This document shows positions 6,810-15,144 of a stretch of 64,000 nucleotides of DNA, piece after piece; position 1 is the first letter of the stretch, and every line of letters begins with the position of its first letter. Made by a program: the position numbers and the translations under genes. The notes under the pieces were generated by a model. That model searched no databases. It was not told where the DNA came from and saw only the letters and a program-made list of their open reading frames with translations. Source of the stretch: Labrys sp. WJW (GTDB taxonomy: Bacteria; Pseudomonadota; Alphaproteobacteria; Rhizobiales; Labraceae); assembly GCF_001676615.1 (NCBI RefSeq), contig NZ_LYXZ01000034.1, forward strand, positions 62,001 through 126,000, read 5' to 3'.

Positions 6810-8318
6810 TCAATCTGGCAGGCCGGCCTTGCGGCAGCCGTCGACGAAATGCTCGAGCGTGGCGGCATCGCGGAAGGGTTCCGTCTCGGCCCAGTGCCGA
6901 ATCGTGAAATGCGGGTTGCCGACGAGGAACAGTTCGACTTCTATGCGGGCTTCGTCGAGCCGGCCCAGCTGAGCCAGGCTTGCCGCCAGGAAACGGCGTG
7001 AACTCGTACGATAGGTCTCGTCCCTGCGCAGCGTCTCGACGGCAGCTTCATAGTCGCCGGCCGCATATTGCGCCTGCCCCAGCGTCAGATAGTACCAGCT
7101 TGCCGGAAACGGGTTCAGCCGGAACGCCTTGCGGATCTGCTCGAGACCTTCCTCGACCCGGCCGGCCAGGACCGAGATGTCGGATAGGACCGCCCAGATG
7201 TCGGCCTCGTTCGGATCGAGTTCGATCGCCTTGGCGAATTGCGTGTCCGATTCGGCGAAGCTGCGGTCATAGGCCAGCAGATAGGCCAGGACCCAGCGGC
7301 AGCCGGCATCGTTTGGATCGAGCGCCACCGCCTTGCGCGCCAGCTCCAGCGCGACGCTACGGGAGGCCTCGGTCGGACCACCTGAATGCACCCATCCCAT
7401 CCAGTGATTCATGGCAAGCCAGCGATAGGGCTCGGCATAATCGGGATCGAGCAAAGTCGCGCGCGTCAGCATGAGATGGGCTTCCTGCGCGGTCTGTGGT
7501 GAATCGTCCATCAGCCTGCGGGCGCGCAGGCACAGGTCGTAGGCCTCGAGGTTCCGGGGCGGATTGCGGGGCGGAGGGGTACGGAGCCGGCGGAGCAGCG
7601 CTTCCATGATCTTGCCGGTGACCTCGTCCTGGACGGCAAAGATGTCGTCCAGGCTGCGGTCGAAGCGCTCCGCCCACAGATGGTCCCCGCTCACCGCGTC
7701 GACCAGTTGCGCATTGATGCGGACGCGCCCGGCAGCGCGCCTGGCGCTGCCCTCCAGCAGATAGCGTACGCCAAGATCCTGAGCGATGCCGCGCACATTC
7801 ATCGCCTTGCCCTTGTAGGCAAAGGCCGAGTTGCGGGCGATGACGAACAAGCCCGAGATCCCCGACAGATCGGTGATGAGGTCTTCGGTCAGCCCATCGG
7901 CGAAGGATTCCTGCTCGGGATCGTTGCTGACATTCACGAAAGGCAGCACCGCTATCGACGGCTTGCCGGGCAGCGGCAACGGCTTTGGCTGGTCGCGGCC
8001 GAGTTCTTCGACGGCACCGGTGAAACGATAGCCGATGCGTGGAACCGTGACGATCCATTCACCGCCATCGGTGGCCGGGCCGAGGAGCTTGCGCAATTGT
8101 GCGATCTGGACGGTGAGGTTGCCTTCCTCGACCGCCGTGCCGGGCCAGGCTGCATCCATCAGCGCGGCCTTGCCCAGGATCTCGCCCGGCTTTTCGACCA
8201 GCGCCGCAAGCAGCTTCAACCCCCGATAGCCGACGGCAACGGGAGCGTCGTCCCGAAGAAGCGTTCCCGCGCCTGAATCGAGCACGAACGGGCCAAAGGT
8301 AAAGCGCGATCCCTGCAT
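6810..8318 (-). CDS. CadC-type winged-helix regulator with TolB-like and TPR domains
   Basis: 502-residue protein. Residues 3-95 are an OmpR/CadC-type winged helix (FTFGPFVLDSGAGTLL, then EILGKAALMDAAWPG and IVTVPRIGYRFTG). Residues about 115-240 resemble the TolB-like segment found in adenylate-cyclase-linked regulators (SIAVLPFVNVSNDPEQESFA; DLITDLSGISGLFVIARNS). The rest is TPR repeats (for example DPNEADIWAVLSDISVLAGR). No transmembrane segment is obvious, unlike CadC itself. I take ATG at 8318 because the winged helix begins there; ATG at 8339 adds seven residues. The target genes are unknown; the DUF1127 gene is divergent from it. Confidence 0.82.
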   Translation of the reverse strand: MQGSRFTFGPFVLDSGAGTLLRDDAPVAVGYRGLKLLAALVEKPGEILGKAALMDAAWPGTAVEEGNLTVQIAQLRKLLGPATDGGEWIVTVPRIGYRFTGAVEELGRDQPKPLPLPGKPSIAVLPFVNVSNDPEQESFADGLTEDLITDLSGISGLFVIARNSAFAYKGKAMNVRGIAQDLGVRYLLEGSARRAAGRVRINAQLVDAVSGDHLWAERFDRSLDDIFAVQDEVTGKIMEALLRRLRTPPPRNPPRNLEAYDLCLRARRLMDDSPQTAQEAHLMLTRATLLDPDYAEPYRWLAMNHWMGWVHSGGPTEASRSVALELARKAVALDPNDAGCRWVLAYLLAYDRSFAESDTQFAKAIELDPNEADIWAVLSDISVLAGRVEEGLEQIRKAFRLNPFPASWYYLTLGQAQYAAGDYEAAVETLRRDETYRTSSRRFLAASLAQLGRLDEARIEVELFLVGNPHFTIRHWAETEPFRDAATLEHFVDGCRKAGLPD

Positions 8319-8456
8319 GGGGCGCAATCTATAGCCCATTTGGAAGTTTTGAGAACTATTTGGGAGAGCTTAAGTACGGCGCCGTTCGTGTCTTGCACAA
8401 TCCAGCCTCAATCAGATCGGGGACCCTCTTGGACCTCGAACTTTATGGAGGTTGCC

Positions 8457-8702
8457 ATGAACGATTTTCCCGCCCTTGGGTCGGCCTGCCACCATCAGGA
8501 ATGGCCTGGAGAGAGCAAAACATTGCGCCGGCTCTGCAGTCTGGCGATCCTGCCAGGGATGATCACGATCTGGCGTCAGCGGATCTATTTTCGCAGGGAC
8601 CTTGAGGAAATGGCTAAAGCCAATCCCCATTTGATCGAAGATATCGGCATGAAGAAGTGGCAGGTCGAGGAGGAGATCGCCAAGCCCTTCTGGCAGAAAT
8701 AG
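8457..8702 (+). CDS. DUF1127 domain small protein
   Basis: 81 residues. The C-terminal half (IWRQRIYFRRDLEEMAKANP, then LIEDIGMKKWQVEEEIAKPF) is a DUF1127 domain. ATG at 8457 follows GGAGG with 6 bases of spacing; the longer open frame from 8340 has no such site. Small DUF1127 proteins bind RNA and affect phosphate, carbon and motility phenotypes in Agrobacterium and Rhodobacter, and several are direct targets of VtlR. The lsrB/vtlR gene 3 kb upstream makes that link possible here, but no copy of the motif seen upstream of the sRNA is present in its promoter. Confidence 0.85.
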   Translation: MNDFPALGSACHHQEWPGESKTLRRLCSLAILPGMITIWRQRIYFRRDLEEMAKANPHLIEDIGMKKWQVEEEIAKPFWQK

Positions 8703-8816
8703 GGGAGGGCTTCGGCATTGCGGCAGGGCGTTGGGCTTGCGAGCTTTCGCTGCCGAACGCAAGACGAAGCGACAAGTGGCTTGACAGGCGCGCGCTTGCC
8801 CGGCAACTCCCTGGCC

Positions 8817-9431
8817 ATGGCCGAGATCAAGACCCTTTTCGTCACCAAGCTCTATCGTGCCGAACTCGACGAGGCGCAAGCGCCGCTCGCCGAGATCGAC
8901 GCGACCTGCCGTTCCCTCGCCGAGGATGATGAGGCCGGGCAGGCCTGGTGCTACAAGCATGGCTATCCCGGCTATACGTCCTACGCATCGCTGAATGACC
9001 TGCCCTGGCGTTTTCCGGCAATCAAGAAACTGGTGAAGGTGCTGGATGGCCATGTTGCCGCCTTTGCCAAGGAGCTCGAGCTCGATCTCGGCCGCGACAA
9101 GCTCAAGCTCGACGACATCTGGGTCAATGTGCTGCCGGAAGGCGGGGTACATACCTCGCACATCCATCCGCGCTCGGTGATATCAGGCACTTATTATGTC
9201 GCCACGCCCAAGGGCTCCAGCGCGCTCAAGCTCGAGGATCCGCGGCTCGGCCTGATGATGGCGGCGCCCCCGCGCAAGGCCAAGGCGGCCCAGGAGCAGC
9301 GGTCCTTCGTCTATGAGGCGCCGCAGGCCGGCACGGTGCTGCTGTGGGAGAGCTGGTTGCGGCACGAAGTGCCGGTCAACCAGGCGGACGAAGAACGAAT
9401 CAGCGTGAGCTTCAACTATCGTTGGCGCTGA
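8817..9431 (+). CDS. TIGR02466 family protein, putative 2-oxoglutarate/Fe(II) oxygenase
   Basis: 204 residues after choosing ATG at 8817 (MAEIKTLFVTKLYR), where similarity to the family begins; upstream in-frame codons look non-coding. The double-stranded beta-helix features are visible: ILPEGG-like VLPEGGVHTSHIHPRS supplying His ligands, SGTYYVATPKGSSALKLEDP, and the late GTVLLWESWLRHEVPVN with a final His, followed by ISVSFNYRW. Members are predicted 2-oxoglutarate-dependent oxygenases of unknown substrate. No operon partner is apparent; the next gene is convergent. Confidence 0.75.
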   Translation: MAEIKTLFVTKLYRAELDEAQAPLAEIDATCRSLAEDDEAGQAWCYKHGYPGYTSYASLNDLPWRFPAIKKLVKVLDGHVAAFAKELELDLGRDKLKLDDIWVNVLPEGGVHTSHIHPRSVISGTYYVATPKGSSALKLEDPRLGLMMAAPPRKAKAAQEQRSFVYEAPQAGTVLLWESWLRHEVPVNQADEERISVSFNYRWR

Positions 9432-9461
9432 GGCGGGCTGATCGAACCCGATGCCTTGGCC

Positions 9462-10214
9462 TTAATAGGTTGCCCGGCCACCCGAGGCGTCGAAGACCGC
9501 ACCGGTGGCGAAGGAGCATTCCTCGCTGGCGAGCCAGGCGATCATGGCGGTGACTTCATCGACCCGGCCGAAGCGGCCCATCGGGATCTTGGACAGCATG
9601 TAGTCGATATGGGCCTGCGCCACCTGCTTGAGGATGGGCGTGTCGATCGTGGCCGGTGCGATGACATTGGCAGTGACGCCGCTCTTCGCCAATTCCTTGC
9701 CCAGCGCCTTGGTGAAGCCGATCACCGCGGCCTTCGAGGCCGAATAGGCCGAAGCGGTGGGATTGCCTTCCTTGCCGGCGATCGAGGCCAGGTTGACGAT
9801 GCGGCCATAGCCGCGCTTCTTCATCATCGCCGCGATGAAGCGATTGGCATAGAACAGCCCGTTCACATTGATCTCGAAGATGCGCTTCCATTCCTCGATC
9901 GGATAGTCGATCACCGGCGCGTTGCGCCCGGCGACGCCAGCCGAGCAGATCAGGGCGTCGATCTGGCCGAGATGGCGCTCGGAGGTCTTGGCGGCAGCCT
10001 CGACAGCCTCCGGATTGGTGACGTCGACCACCAGGCCGAACGTGCCGGGGCCGATCTGCGCCTTCGCGGTGTCGATGCGCGTGGCGTCGACGTCCCAGAT
10101 CATGATCCGGCCGCCCTCGGCGGCGATGCGCCTGGCGCTGGCGAGGCCGATGCCGGAAGCCCCGCCGGTGATGACGGCACTTCGGCCTTTGAAACGATCG
10201 GCGAAGAGGGCCAT
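9462..10214 (-). CDS. SDR family NAD(P)-dependent oxidoreductase
   Basis: Classical short-chain dehydrogenase, 250 aa. Cofactor motif TGGASGIG (residues 17-24), acidic WDVDATR after beta-2 suggesting NAD preference, an NNAG-equivalent written CSAG, and the catalytic Ser and YSASK (NLASIAGK; ASAYSASKAAVIGF). It resembles FabG-like or 2-keto-sugar reductases, but the substrate cannot be assigned. It stands alone, with a repeat element separating it from the next minus-strand gene. Confidence 0.9.
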   Translation of the reverse strand: MALFADRFKGRSAVITGGASGIGLASARRIAAEGGRIMIWDVDATRIDTAKAQIGPGTFGLVVDVTNPEAVEAAAKTSERHLGQIDALICSAGVAGRNAPVIDYPIEEWKRIFEINVNGLFYANRFIAAMMKKRGYGRIVNLASIAGKEGNPTASAYSASKAAVIGFTKALGKELAKSGVTANVIAPATIDTPILKQVAQAHIDYMLSKIPMGRFGRVDEVTAMIAWLASEECSFATGAVFDASGGRATY

Positions 10215-10317
10215 GGCAGCGCTTTCTCCCGATGGTGACGACGGCTTTTATGACATCCTATTGCAGCCGAGCCGTCCGGCAAGCCGGAAATGTGACGATC
10301 TCCTGCCCCGGAGCGCG

Positions 10318-10421
10318 CTAGAGCGTTTTGCGATTTGGCGGAATCGCCAAGAATCGCAAAGACGCGTCAACCAAAGAGTTAGAGCAATGCAGCGTTTCCG
10401 TCTAAACGCGCCTTGCTCTAG
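10318..10421. repeat. CTAG-bounded palindromic repeat, copy 1
   Basis: About 104 bases starting CTAGAGC (10318-10324) and ending GCTCTAG (10415-10421), with an inner hairpin built from TTTGCGATT and AATCGCAAA. The TAG stop of the YiiX-like gene (complement of 10418-10420) is formed by the repeat's own terminus. Copies of the same family are at 12334-12439 and, in diverged form, 24266-24367. Confidence 0.75.
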
Positions 10422-11065
10422 AGATTGCCGCCGACACGGTCGACCTGGTTGTCACGGGCGATGCTGATCGGTGTGACGATCCCCTGATCCTGGATCCGGG
10501 CCCAACAGGCCGTGGCATTCGCCGCCTTGCCCTTGCAATCGGGATGGCTGGCCCAGCGCCTGGCGAACAGCGCCTTCACGGCGGGGTTTCGGACCGACAG
10601 ATCACCGAAACGATCGATTCGCCCGAGGGTGATCCCAGCGCTCTTGAAAGCCTCGTAGGGCAGTTCGCTGCAGTAGATGGCGCTCGGATCGAGGCGAAAA
10701 TAGAGATCATAGGGGCGGCCGAGATAGGTCCGTGCCGCCGTAATGGCGGCATTTGCCCTGGCTTGATCGAGCCCGCGTACCCGATAGACGGCGAAGCGGC
10801 CTTTCATGCCGCGGGCAAGGAAGGCCTCGAGCGGCGTTTGCCGGACGATATCGGCTGCCTCGATCACCATTGGCCCGGAGGGTGTGAGGGCGACGATGCC
10901 CAAATGCGTGTAGGCGCTGCCCGAGGCCAGGCGGATCGCCTCGCTTTGCGGGCTCTTCGACTGCTGGAAGACGAGGTCGCCCTGGCGCAGGGGAGGCAGG
11001 CTCTCCGCCTGGGCCGGGACGGCCGTCAGCGCAAGCACGATCGGGAAAAGGACTGTTGCGCGCAT
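10418..11065 (-). CDS. YiiX/YebB-like permuted papain-like amidase, secreted
   Basis: 215-residue exported protein with a signal peptide (residues 1-20, ending AQA). The family's circularly permuted NlpC/P60 core is seen: LRQGDLVFQQ, the catalytic His in SAYTHLGIVAL and the catalytic Cys in SAIYCSELPYEAFKSAG, with YLGRPYDLYF between them. Such enzymes hydrolyse amide bonds in cell-wall or lipid-linked substrates; the substrate is unknown. ATG at 11065 follows GGAGG by a few bases. The stop codon lies inside the CTAG-bounded repeat, so the original C-terminus may have been altered by its insertion. Confidence 0.82.
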   Translation of the reverse strand: MRATVLFPIVLALTAVPAQAESLPPLRQGDLVFQQSKSPQSEAIRLASGSAYTHLGIVALTPSGPMVIEAADIVRQTPLEAFLARGMKGRFAVYRVRGLDQARANAAITAARTYLGRPYDLYFRLDPSAIYCSELPYEAFKSAGITLGRIDRFGDLSVRNPAVKALFARRWASHPDCKGKAANATACWARIQDQGIVTPISIARDNQVDRVGGNL

Positions 11066-11275
11066 GGACCCTCCGGCATGGTGGTATGGAAGGTAGGGCG
11101 CGGGAATGTTGCCTGTCGAGCCCGCATGGCGTGGAAAATCCGTGCACGGCTCCACTGCTTCCAGGCGAATGGCGACGGCTCTTCAATCTGGGGGCCTGTT
11201 CTTCGGGGCAAGATTGACCTTCCCTTGCGTCTCCGCGCCGGGCTATGAAACCTATACGGCTTCGCAGGAGGTTCC

Positions 11276-12337
11276 ATGCTGTCGAAACGCGATTTCGTGA
11301 CGCTCGCCATCGCGGGAGGGGCATCGGCCGCCACAGGTATCGCGAACTACACCGGCGCCTCTCACATCCTCGTCTTCGTCATCGGTGCCGTCGCTCTTGC
11401 CGGGCTGGCCTCGCTGATCGGCGAGGCCACCGACCATCTCGGGCGCTATCTCAGCCCGGCCGCCACCGGCATCGTGCAATCGGCGGTCGGTAACCTGCCT
11501 GAACTGTGCGTGTGTATCTTCGCGCTGCGCGCCGGGTTGATCGAGGTGGTGCAGGCTTCGCTGATCGGCTCGATTCTCGGCAACAGCCTCTTGGTGCTCG
11601 GCATTGCCTTCATCGCGGGCAGTGTCCGCCACAAGGTGCTGGTGTTCGATGCGGCAGGACCGCGCATGATCGCGGCCCTTCTGCTTCTGGCGGTTTCCGC
11701 GCTGATGCTGCCGACGCTCGCTTCGGTGATGCACCTGCCGGCGGGCGCCCATGAGGACAAGCTGGCCCTGGTCTGCGCCGGCGTCCTGCTTCTCGTCTTC
11801 CTGGTTTCCGTAAGGGTCATGCTCGGCGGCAGCGAACGCACCGTGCCGGCCGAGGCGCATGGCCAGCAGGAGGGGGGCTGGCCCCTCTGGCTGGCCTTGA
11901 CGATCCTGGCGCTCGCCGGCGTCGCCGCCTTGTTCGTGTCGGACTGGTTCGTCGAGGCACTGAACCCGGCGATCGAGACGCTCGGCATTTCCCAGGCCTT
12001 CGCCGGCCTCGTCATCGTGGCCATCGTCGGCAACGCAGTGGAGAATGTCGTGGGCATCCAGTTCGCTCTGCGCAACCAGGCCGAACTCGCCATCAGCGTG
12101 ATCCTGAACTCGTCGCTGCAGGTTGCGCTCGCCCTTATCCCGGTGCTGGTCTTCGTCAGCTATGCCATGGGTGGGACGCCCTTCACCCTGGTGATCCCGC
12201 CGATGCTGGCGGTGGCCCTGATGCTGTCGGCCATCATCGGCGTGGTCGTCACGGCGGATGGCCGGGCCGACATGGCGGATGGCGCTGCGCTTGTCGGCCT
12301 CTACGTCATCATCGCCGCCATTTTCTGGTGGGGCTAG
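11276..12337 (+). CDS. Ca2+/H+ (cation/proton) antiporter, CaCA superfamily
   Basis: 353-residue inner-membrane exchanger with about 11 hydrophobic segments in two inverted halves. Each half carries the CaCA alpha-repeat: SAVGNLPELCVCIFALR in the first and VAIVGNAVENVVGIQFALRN in the second, with the ion-binding Glu in GNxxE. These export Ca2+ in exchange for protons. GGAGG lies 5 bases before the ATG. The TAG stop coincides with the left end of the second CTAG-bounded repeat. Confidence 0.92.
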   Translation: MLSKRDFVTLAIAGGASAATGIANYTGASHILVFVIGAVALAGLASLIGEATDHLGRYLSPAATGIVQSAVGNLPELCVCIFALRAGLIEVVQASLIGSILGNSLLVLGIAFIAGSVRHKVLVFDAAGPRMIAALLLLAVSALMLPTLASVMHLPAGAHEDKLALVCAGVLLLVFLVSVRVMLGGSERTVPAEAHGQQEGGWPLWLALTILALAGVAALFVSDWFVEALNPAIETLGISQAFAGLVIVAIVGNAVENVVGIQFALRNQAELAISVILNSSLQVALALIPVLVFVSYAMGGTPFTLVIPPMLAVALMLSAIIGVVVTADGRADMADGAALVGLYVIIAAIFWWG

Positions 12338-12439
12338 AGTAAAGTGCGATTTCTCTGAACCGCACTTTCTCTCTAACTCTTTGTTTTAACGCGTTTTATT
12401 AATCGAAAAGTCTATCAACTTTTCTGAAAAACGCTCTAG
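12334..12439. repeat. CTAG-bounded palindromic repeat, copy 2
   Basis: Starts CTAGAG (12334-12339) and ends CTCTAG (12434-12439), similar in length and ends to the copy at 10318. The inside has diverged but keeps AGTGCGATT with a matching CGCACTTT arm. Its first bases supply the TAG stop of the antiporter gene. Confidence 0.65.
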
Positions 12440-12474
12440 GGCGCTGACCGGCGCCCTAGCTGGGGCGTTCGGGC

Positions 12475-14049
12475 TCAGGCGAACCAGGCCTTTTCGGCAA
12501 TGCGCTGGTCGCACATGTCGTAGCGCGGATGGGGTGCGGTCCCCATCATCTTCTTGGCATAGCCGTCGAGATAGTCGCTGACGGCAAAGCAGATCATGCC
12601 GCCATCGTCATGGATCATCTTCTGCGCCTCGAAATACATTTCCCTGCGCTTGGCCTCGTCTTCCTCTACGCGTGCGGCGAGGACGAGCTTGTCGAAGTCC
12701 GGCCGCTTCCAATGGGTGTCGTTCCAGGCCGCGTCCGAGAGATAGGTCTGCGAGAGCTGCAGGTCGATGGCGGGACGATCGCCCCAATAGACGGCGCAGA
12801 AGGGATCCTTGAGCCAGATGTTCGACCAGTAGCCGTCGGCCGAGACGCGGGTGACGGTGAGCTCGATTCCAGCCTGCTTCATCGATTCCTGGTAGAGCAG
12901 GGCGGCGTCTGTGGCGCCGCTATAGGCGCCTTCCGAGACCTTGACTTCCAGCTTGGGGCTGCCGGCCTTCTTGTAGTGGAAGGCGGCCTTCTCCGGATCG
13001 TAGAGCGTCTGCGCCAGGTCCTTGGCGAAATACTTGTTCATCGGGCTGATCGTGGTGTCGTTGCCGACGGTGGCATAGCCCTGGTAGACGGTGTCGACGA
13101 TCTTCTTGCGGTCGATGCCATATTTGAGCGCCCAGCGCAGATCGACATTCGAATAGGGATCGGTGTCGCACAGCGCCACGAAGGCATAGCGGTTGCCGGT
13201 GCCCTTGGTCTGCACCACGCTCACGTCGGGCGAGGATGTCACCAGATCCATGGTCTTGGGGTCGAGACGGTTGATGGCGTCGACCTGGCCGGCGATCAGC
13301 GCTTGCAGGCGCGAGGAGGAGTCGCCGATATATTGCAGCTCGACCGAGTCGAAATTGCCGCAGCCCGGCTTCCAGTAATTGCCGGTGTTCTTGGTTACGA
13401 TGCGCACGCCCGGCTCGAAGGTCTCCAGCTTGTAGGCGCCGGTGCCGTCTGGCTTGGAAAAATCGGTGAAGCCGTTGGGCACGCCGAGAATGTGATAATC
13501 GGTCAGGTTGTAGGGCAGGTTCAGATTGCCGCCGTTCAGGCTGATCTGGATCTGGGTCGGGGACAGCTTCTTGATCTCGGTGATGCCCGACAGAAGGTCC
13601 TTGGCCGCCGATTTGGTGTCGCCGCGATGCAGGTTGATCGAATAGATGATGTCATCGGCATCGAGCGTCTTGCCGGAATGGAAGGTGACGCCCTTGCGGA
13701 CGTTGAAGATCCATTCCTTGGCGCCGGGCTTGGCTTCCCAGCTCTCCAGGAGTTCGCCGACGGCATTGCCGTTATTGTCGATCTCGATCAGGCCGTTCCA
13801 GATCTGATAGCCGTAGTTGAGCGGGATGGAATCGGCGAAGGAGCGCGGATCGAGGGTGTCGGAAGCCGAACCGCCCTCCATGCCAATGCGCAGCGTGCCA
13901 CCCTTCTTGGGCGTCTCCGCAGCCAGAGCCGGCCCTCCGAGAATGCCGGTCAGGCCGTAGCCGAGGCCGAGCGCAGCGGCTCCTTTCATCAGCTCGCGGC
14001 GATCCACGATCAAGCCCTGCGCACCCACCCTGCCGATCCTGTCTGTCAT
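12475..14049 (-). CDS. ABC transporter substrate-binding protein, peptide/nickel family
   Basis: Family 5 (DppA/OppA-type) solute-binding protein, 524 aa. A twin-arginine-like leader (DRRELMKGAAALGLGYG, ending ALA) precedes the mature start AETPKKGGTLRIG, so export may use Tat. Family hallmarks include TLDPRSFADS, the VRKGVTFHSGKTLDADD segment and the C-terminal DYLDGYAKKMMG. I use ATG at 14049; an upstream frame to 14148 reads through less plausible sequence. No permease or ATPase gene is adjacent, so it is an orphan binding protein in this window. The 77 bases after the upstream CTAG repeat separate it from the antiporter. Confidence 0.9.
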   Translation of the reverse strand: MTDRIGRVGAQGLIVDRRELMKGAAALGLGYGLTGILGGPALAAETPKKGGTLRIGMEGGSASDTLDPRSFADSIPLNYGYQIWNGLIEIDNNGNAVGELLESWEAKPGAKEWIFNVRKGVTFHSGKTLDADDIIYSINLHRGDTKSAAKDLLSGITEIKKLSPTQIQISLNGGNLNLPYNLTDYHILGVPNGFTDFSKPDGTGAYKLETFEPGVRIVTKNTGNYWKPGCGNFDSVELQYIGDSSSRLQALIAGQVDAINRLDPKTMDLVTSSPDVSVVQTKGTGNRYAFVALCDTDPYSNVDLRWALKYGIDRKKIVDTVYQGYATVGNDTTISPMNKYFAKDLAQTLYDPEKAAFHYKKAGSPKLEVKVSEGAYSGATDAALLYQESMKQAGIELTVTRVSADGYWSNIWLKDPFCAVYWGDRPAIDLQLSQTYLSDAAWNDTHWKRPDFDKLVLAARVEEDEAKRREMYFEAQKMIHDDGGMICFAVSDYLDGYAKKMMGTAPHPRYDMCDQRIAEKAWFA

Positions 14050-14448
14050 GCCTGACTGTCCCCTGTGATGTTGCGCCATGAGCGGCGTACCCCTCTTCAT
14101 CTGCATCGTGTTGCCTCGGGCGTCGAGCAAATGACCTGCAACCGACACTCTCTATGGGAGAGGCGACGCTTTCCTGATTTCCTGGGCCGTTGAGGTAGCG
14201 CGCCGAAAGCCGGCGAGGCGGCAGCGGTTTCGGTCGAACCGTCGGCGGTGTAGCGTTAACGCGTGAGTCGCAGGGCCGATGGCGTGCTCTGCCCATGCGC
14301 TCGAGGTCGACATCCCGGACAGTGGCCGGTCGACGTTATCCCTCCAATTCCTTTTCCTGACCTGCCGCTTGCACCCCGTTCGCACGGGGTCCTGCCATGC
14401 TTGCTGGGTCCCCCTGACTGCAGCGCTATCACAAGAGGAGATCGAGCC
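14050..14448. other. Divergent intergenic region
   Basis: About 400 bases between the peptide-binding protein and ATPase genes. It holds a perfect 10-base palindrome GCGTTAACGC (about 14253-14262) that could be an operator, and a small hairpin CACCCCG-TTCG-CACGGGGT near 14383. I see no gene. Confidence 0.35.
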
Positions 14449-15003
14449 TTGTCTCAGATCGATCGTTTCGTCGTCCTGACCGGTGGTCCCGGATCCGGCA
14501 AGACTACGTTGATATCAGCCCTGGTTGCCCAGGGAATCCAGGCCATGCCGGAGGCCGGCCGCGCGATCATCCAGGACCAGGTCGCCATCGGCGGCGATGC
14601 CCTGCCATGGGCCGACCGCGCTGCCTTCGCCGATCTGATGCTTGCCGCCGACATGCGCTCCTATCGCGAGGCGCAGGCAGCCGAGGGGCTCGTGGTTTTC
14701 GATCGCGGCATCCCCGATGTGATCGGTTACCTCCACCTCTGCGGTTTGCCGGTGCCTGGGCCGGCTCGCAAGGCTGCAGCGCTTTGCCGTTACCGGCGGC
14801 AGGTCTTCATCACCCCACCCTGGCCGGCGATCTATGCCGGCGATGCCGAGCGCAAGCAGAGCCTGGAAGAGGCACAGGCAACGCATGAGGCGATGATGCA
14901 GGTCTATGCCGGTCTCGGTTACGAGCTGGTGCCGTTGCCGCTGCGGCCCGTTGGCGAGCGCGCGGCATTCGTATTGCGGGCCCTGCAGCAGGGGAGCGCA
15001 TGA
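14449..15003 (+). CDS. AAA-family ATPase (AAA_28-like P-loop protein)
   Basis: 184-residue single-domain P-loop protein. Walker A GGPGSGKT (residues 12-19), a Walker-B-like VVFDRGIPDVIGY, and a lid with TPPWPAIYAGDAERKQ. The fold resembles nucleoside/nucleotide-kinase-like AAA_28 proteins, often encoded alone and of unknown substrate. Start is TTG at 14449, chosen because AGGAG lies 8 bases upstream and no ATG in frame gives the family start. It is followed 140 bases later by an MFS transporter gene. Confidence 0.8.
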   Translation: MSQIDRFVVLTGGPGSGKTTLISALVAQGIQAMPEAGRAIIQDQVAIGGDALPWADRAAFADLMLAADMRSYREAQAAEGLVVFDRGIPDVIGYLHLCGLPVPGPARKAAALCRYRRQVFITPPWPAIYAGDAERKQSLEEAQATHEAMMQVYAGLGYELVPLPLRPVGERAAFVLRALQQGSA

Positions 15004-15144
15004 GGCATCCATCCGGAAGGCCAGCCATGCTTGGATCGATCTGGCGAAGCCGGGGAGGAAGCTGCTATAGCCTGACCATTGCACGCCGTCCGGTCGGCGA
15101 AACATGCATATTCAGGATAATATTCCGGAACGAGGAAACTCCCC

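Noticed and set aside
12529-14055. 508-codon plus-strand frame opposite the peptide-binding protein gene
   Set aside because: The binding protein on the minus strand has signal peptide and family motifs; the antisense frame is a by-product of codon use.
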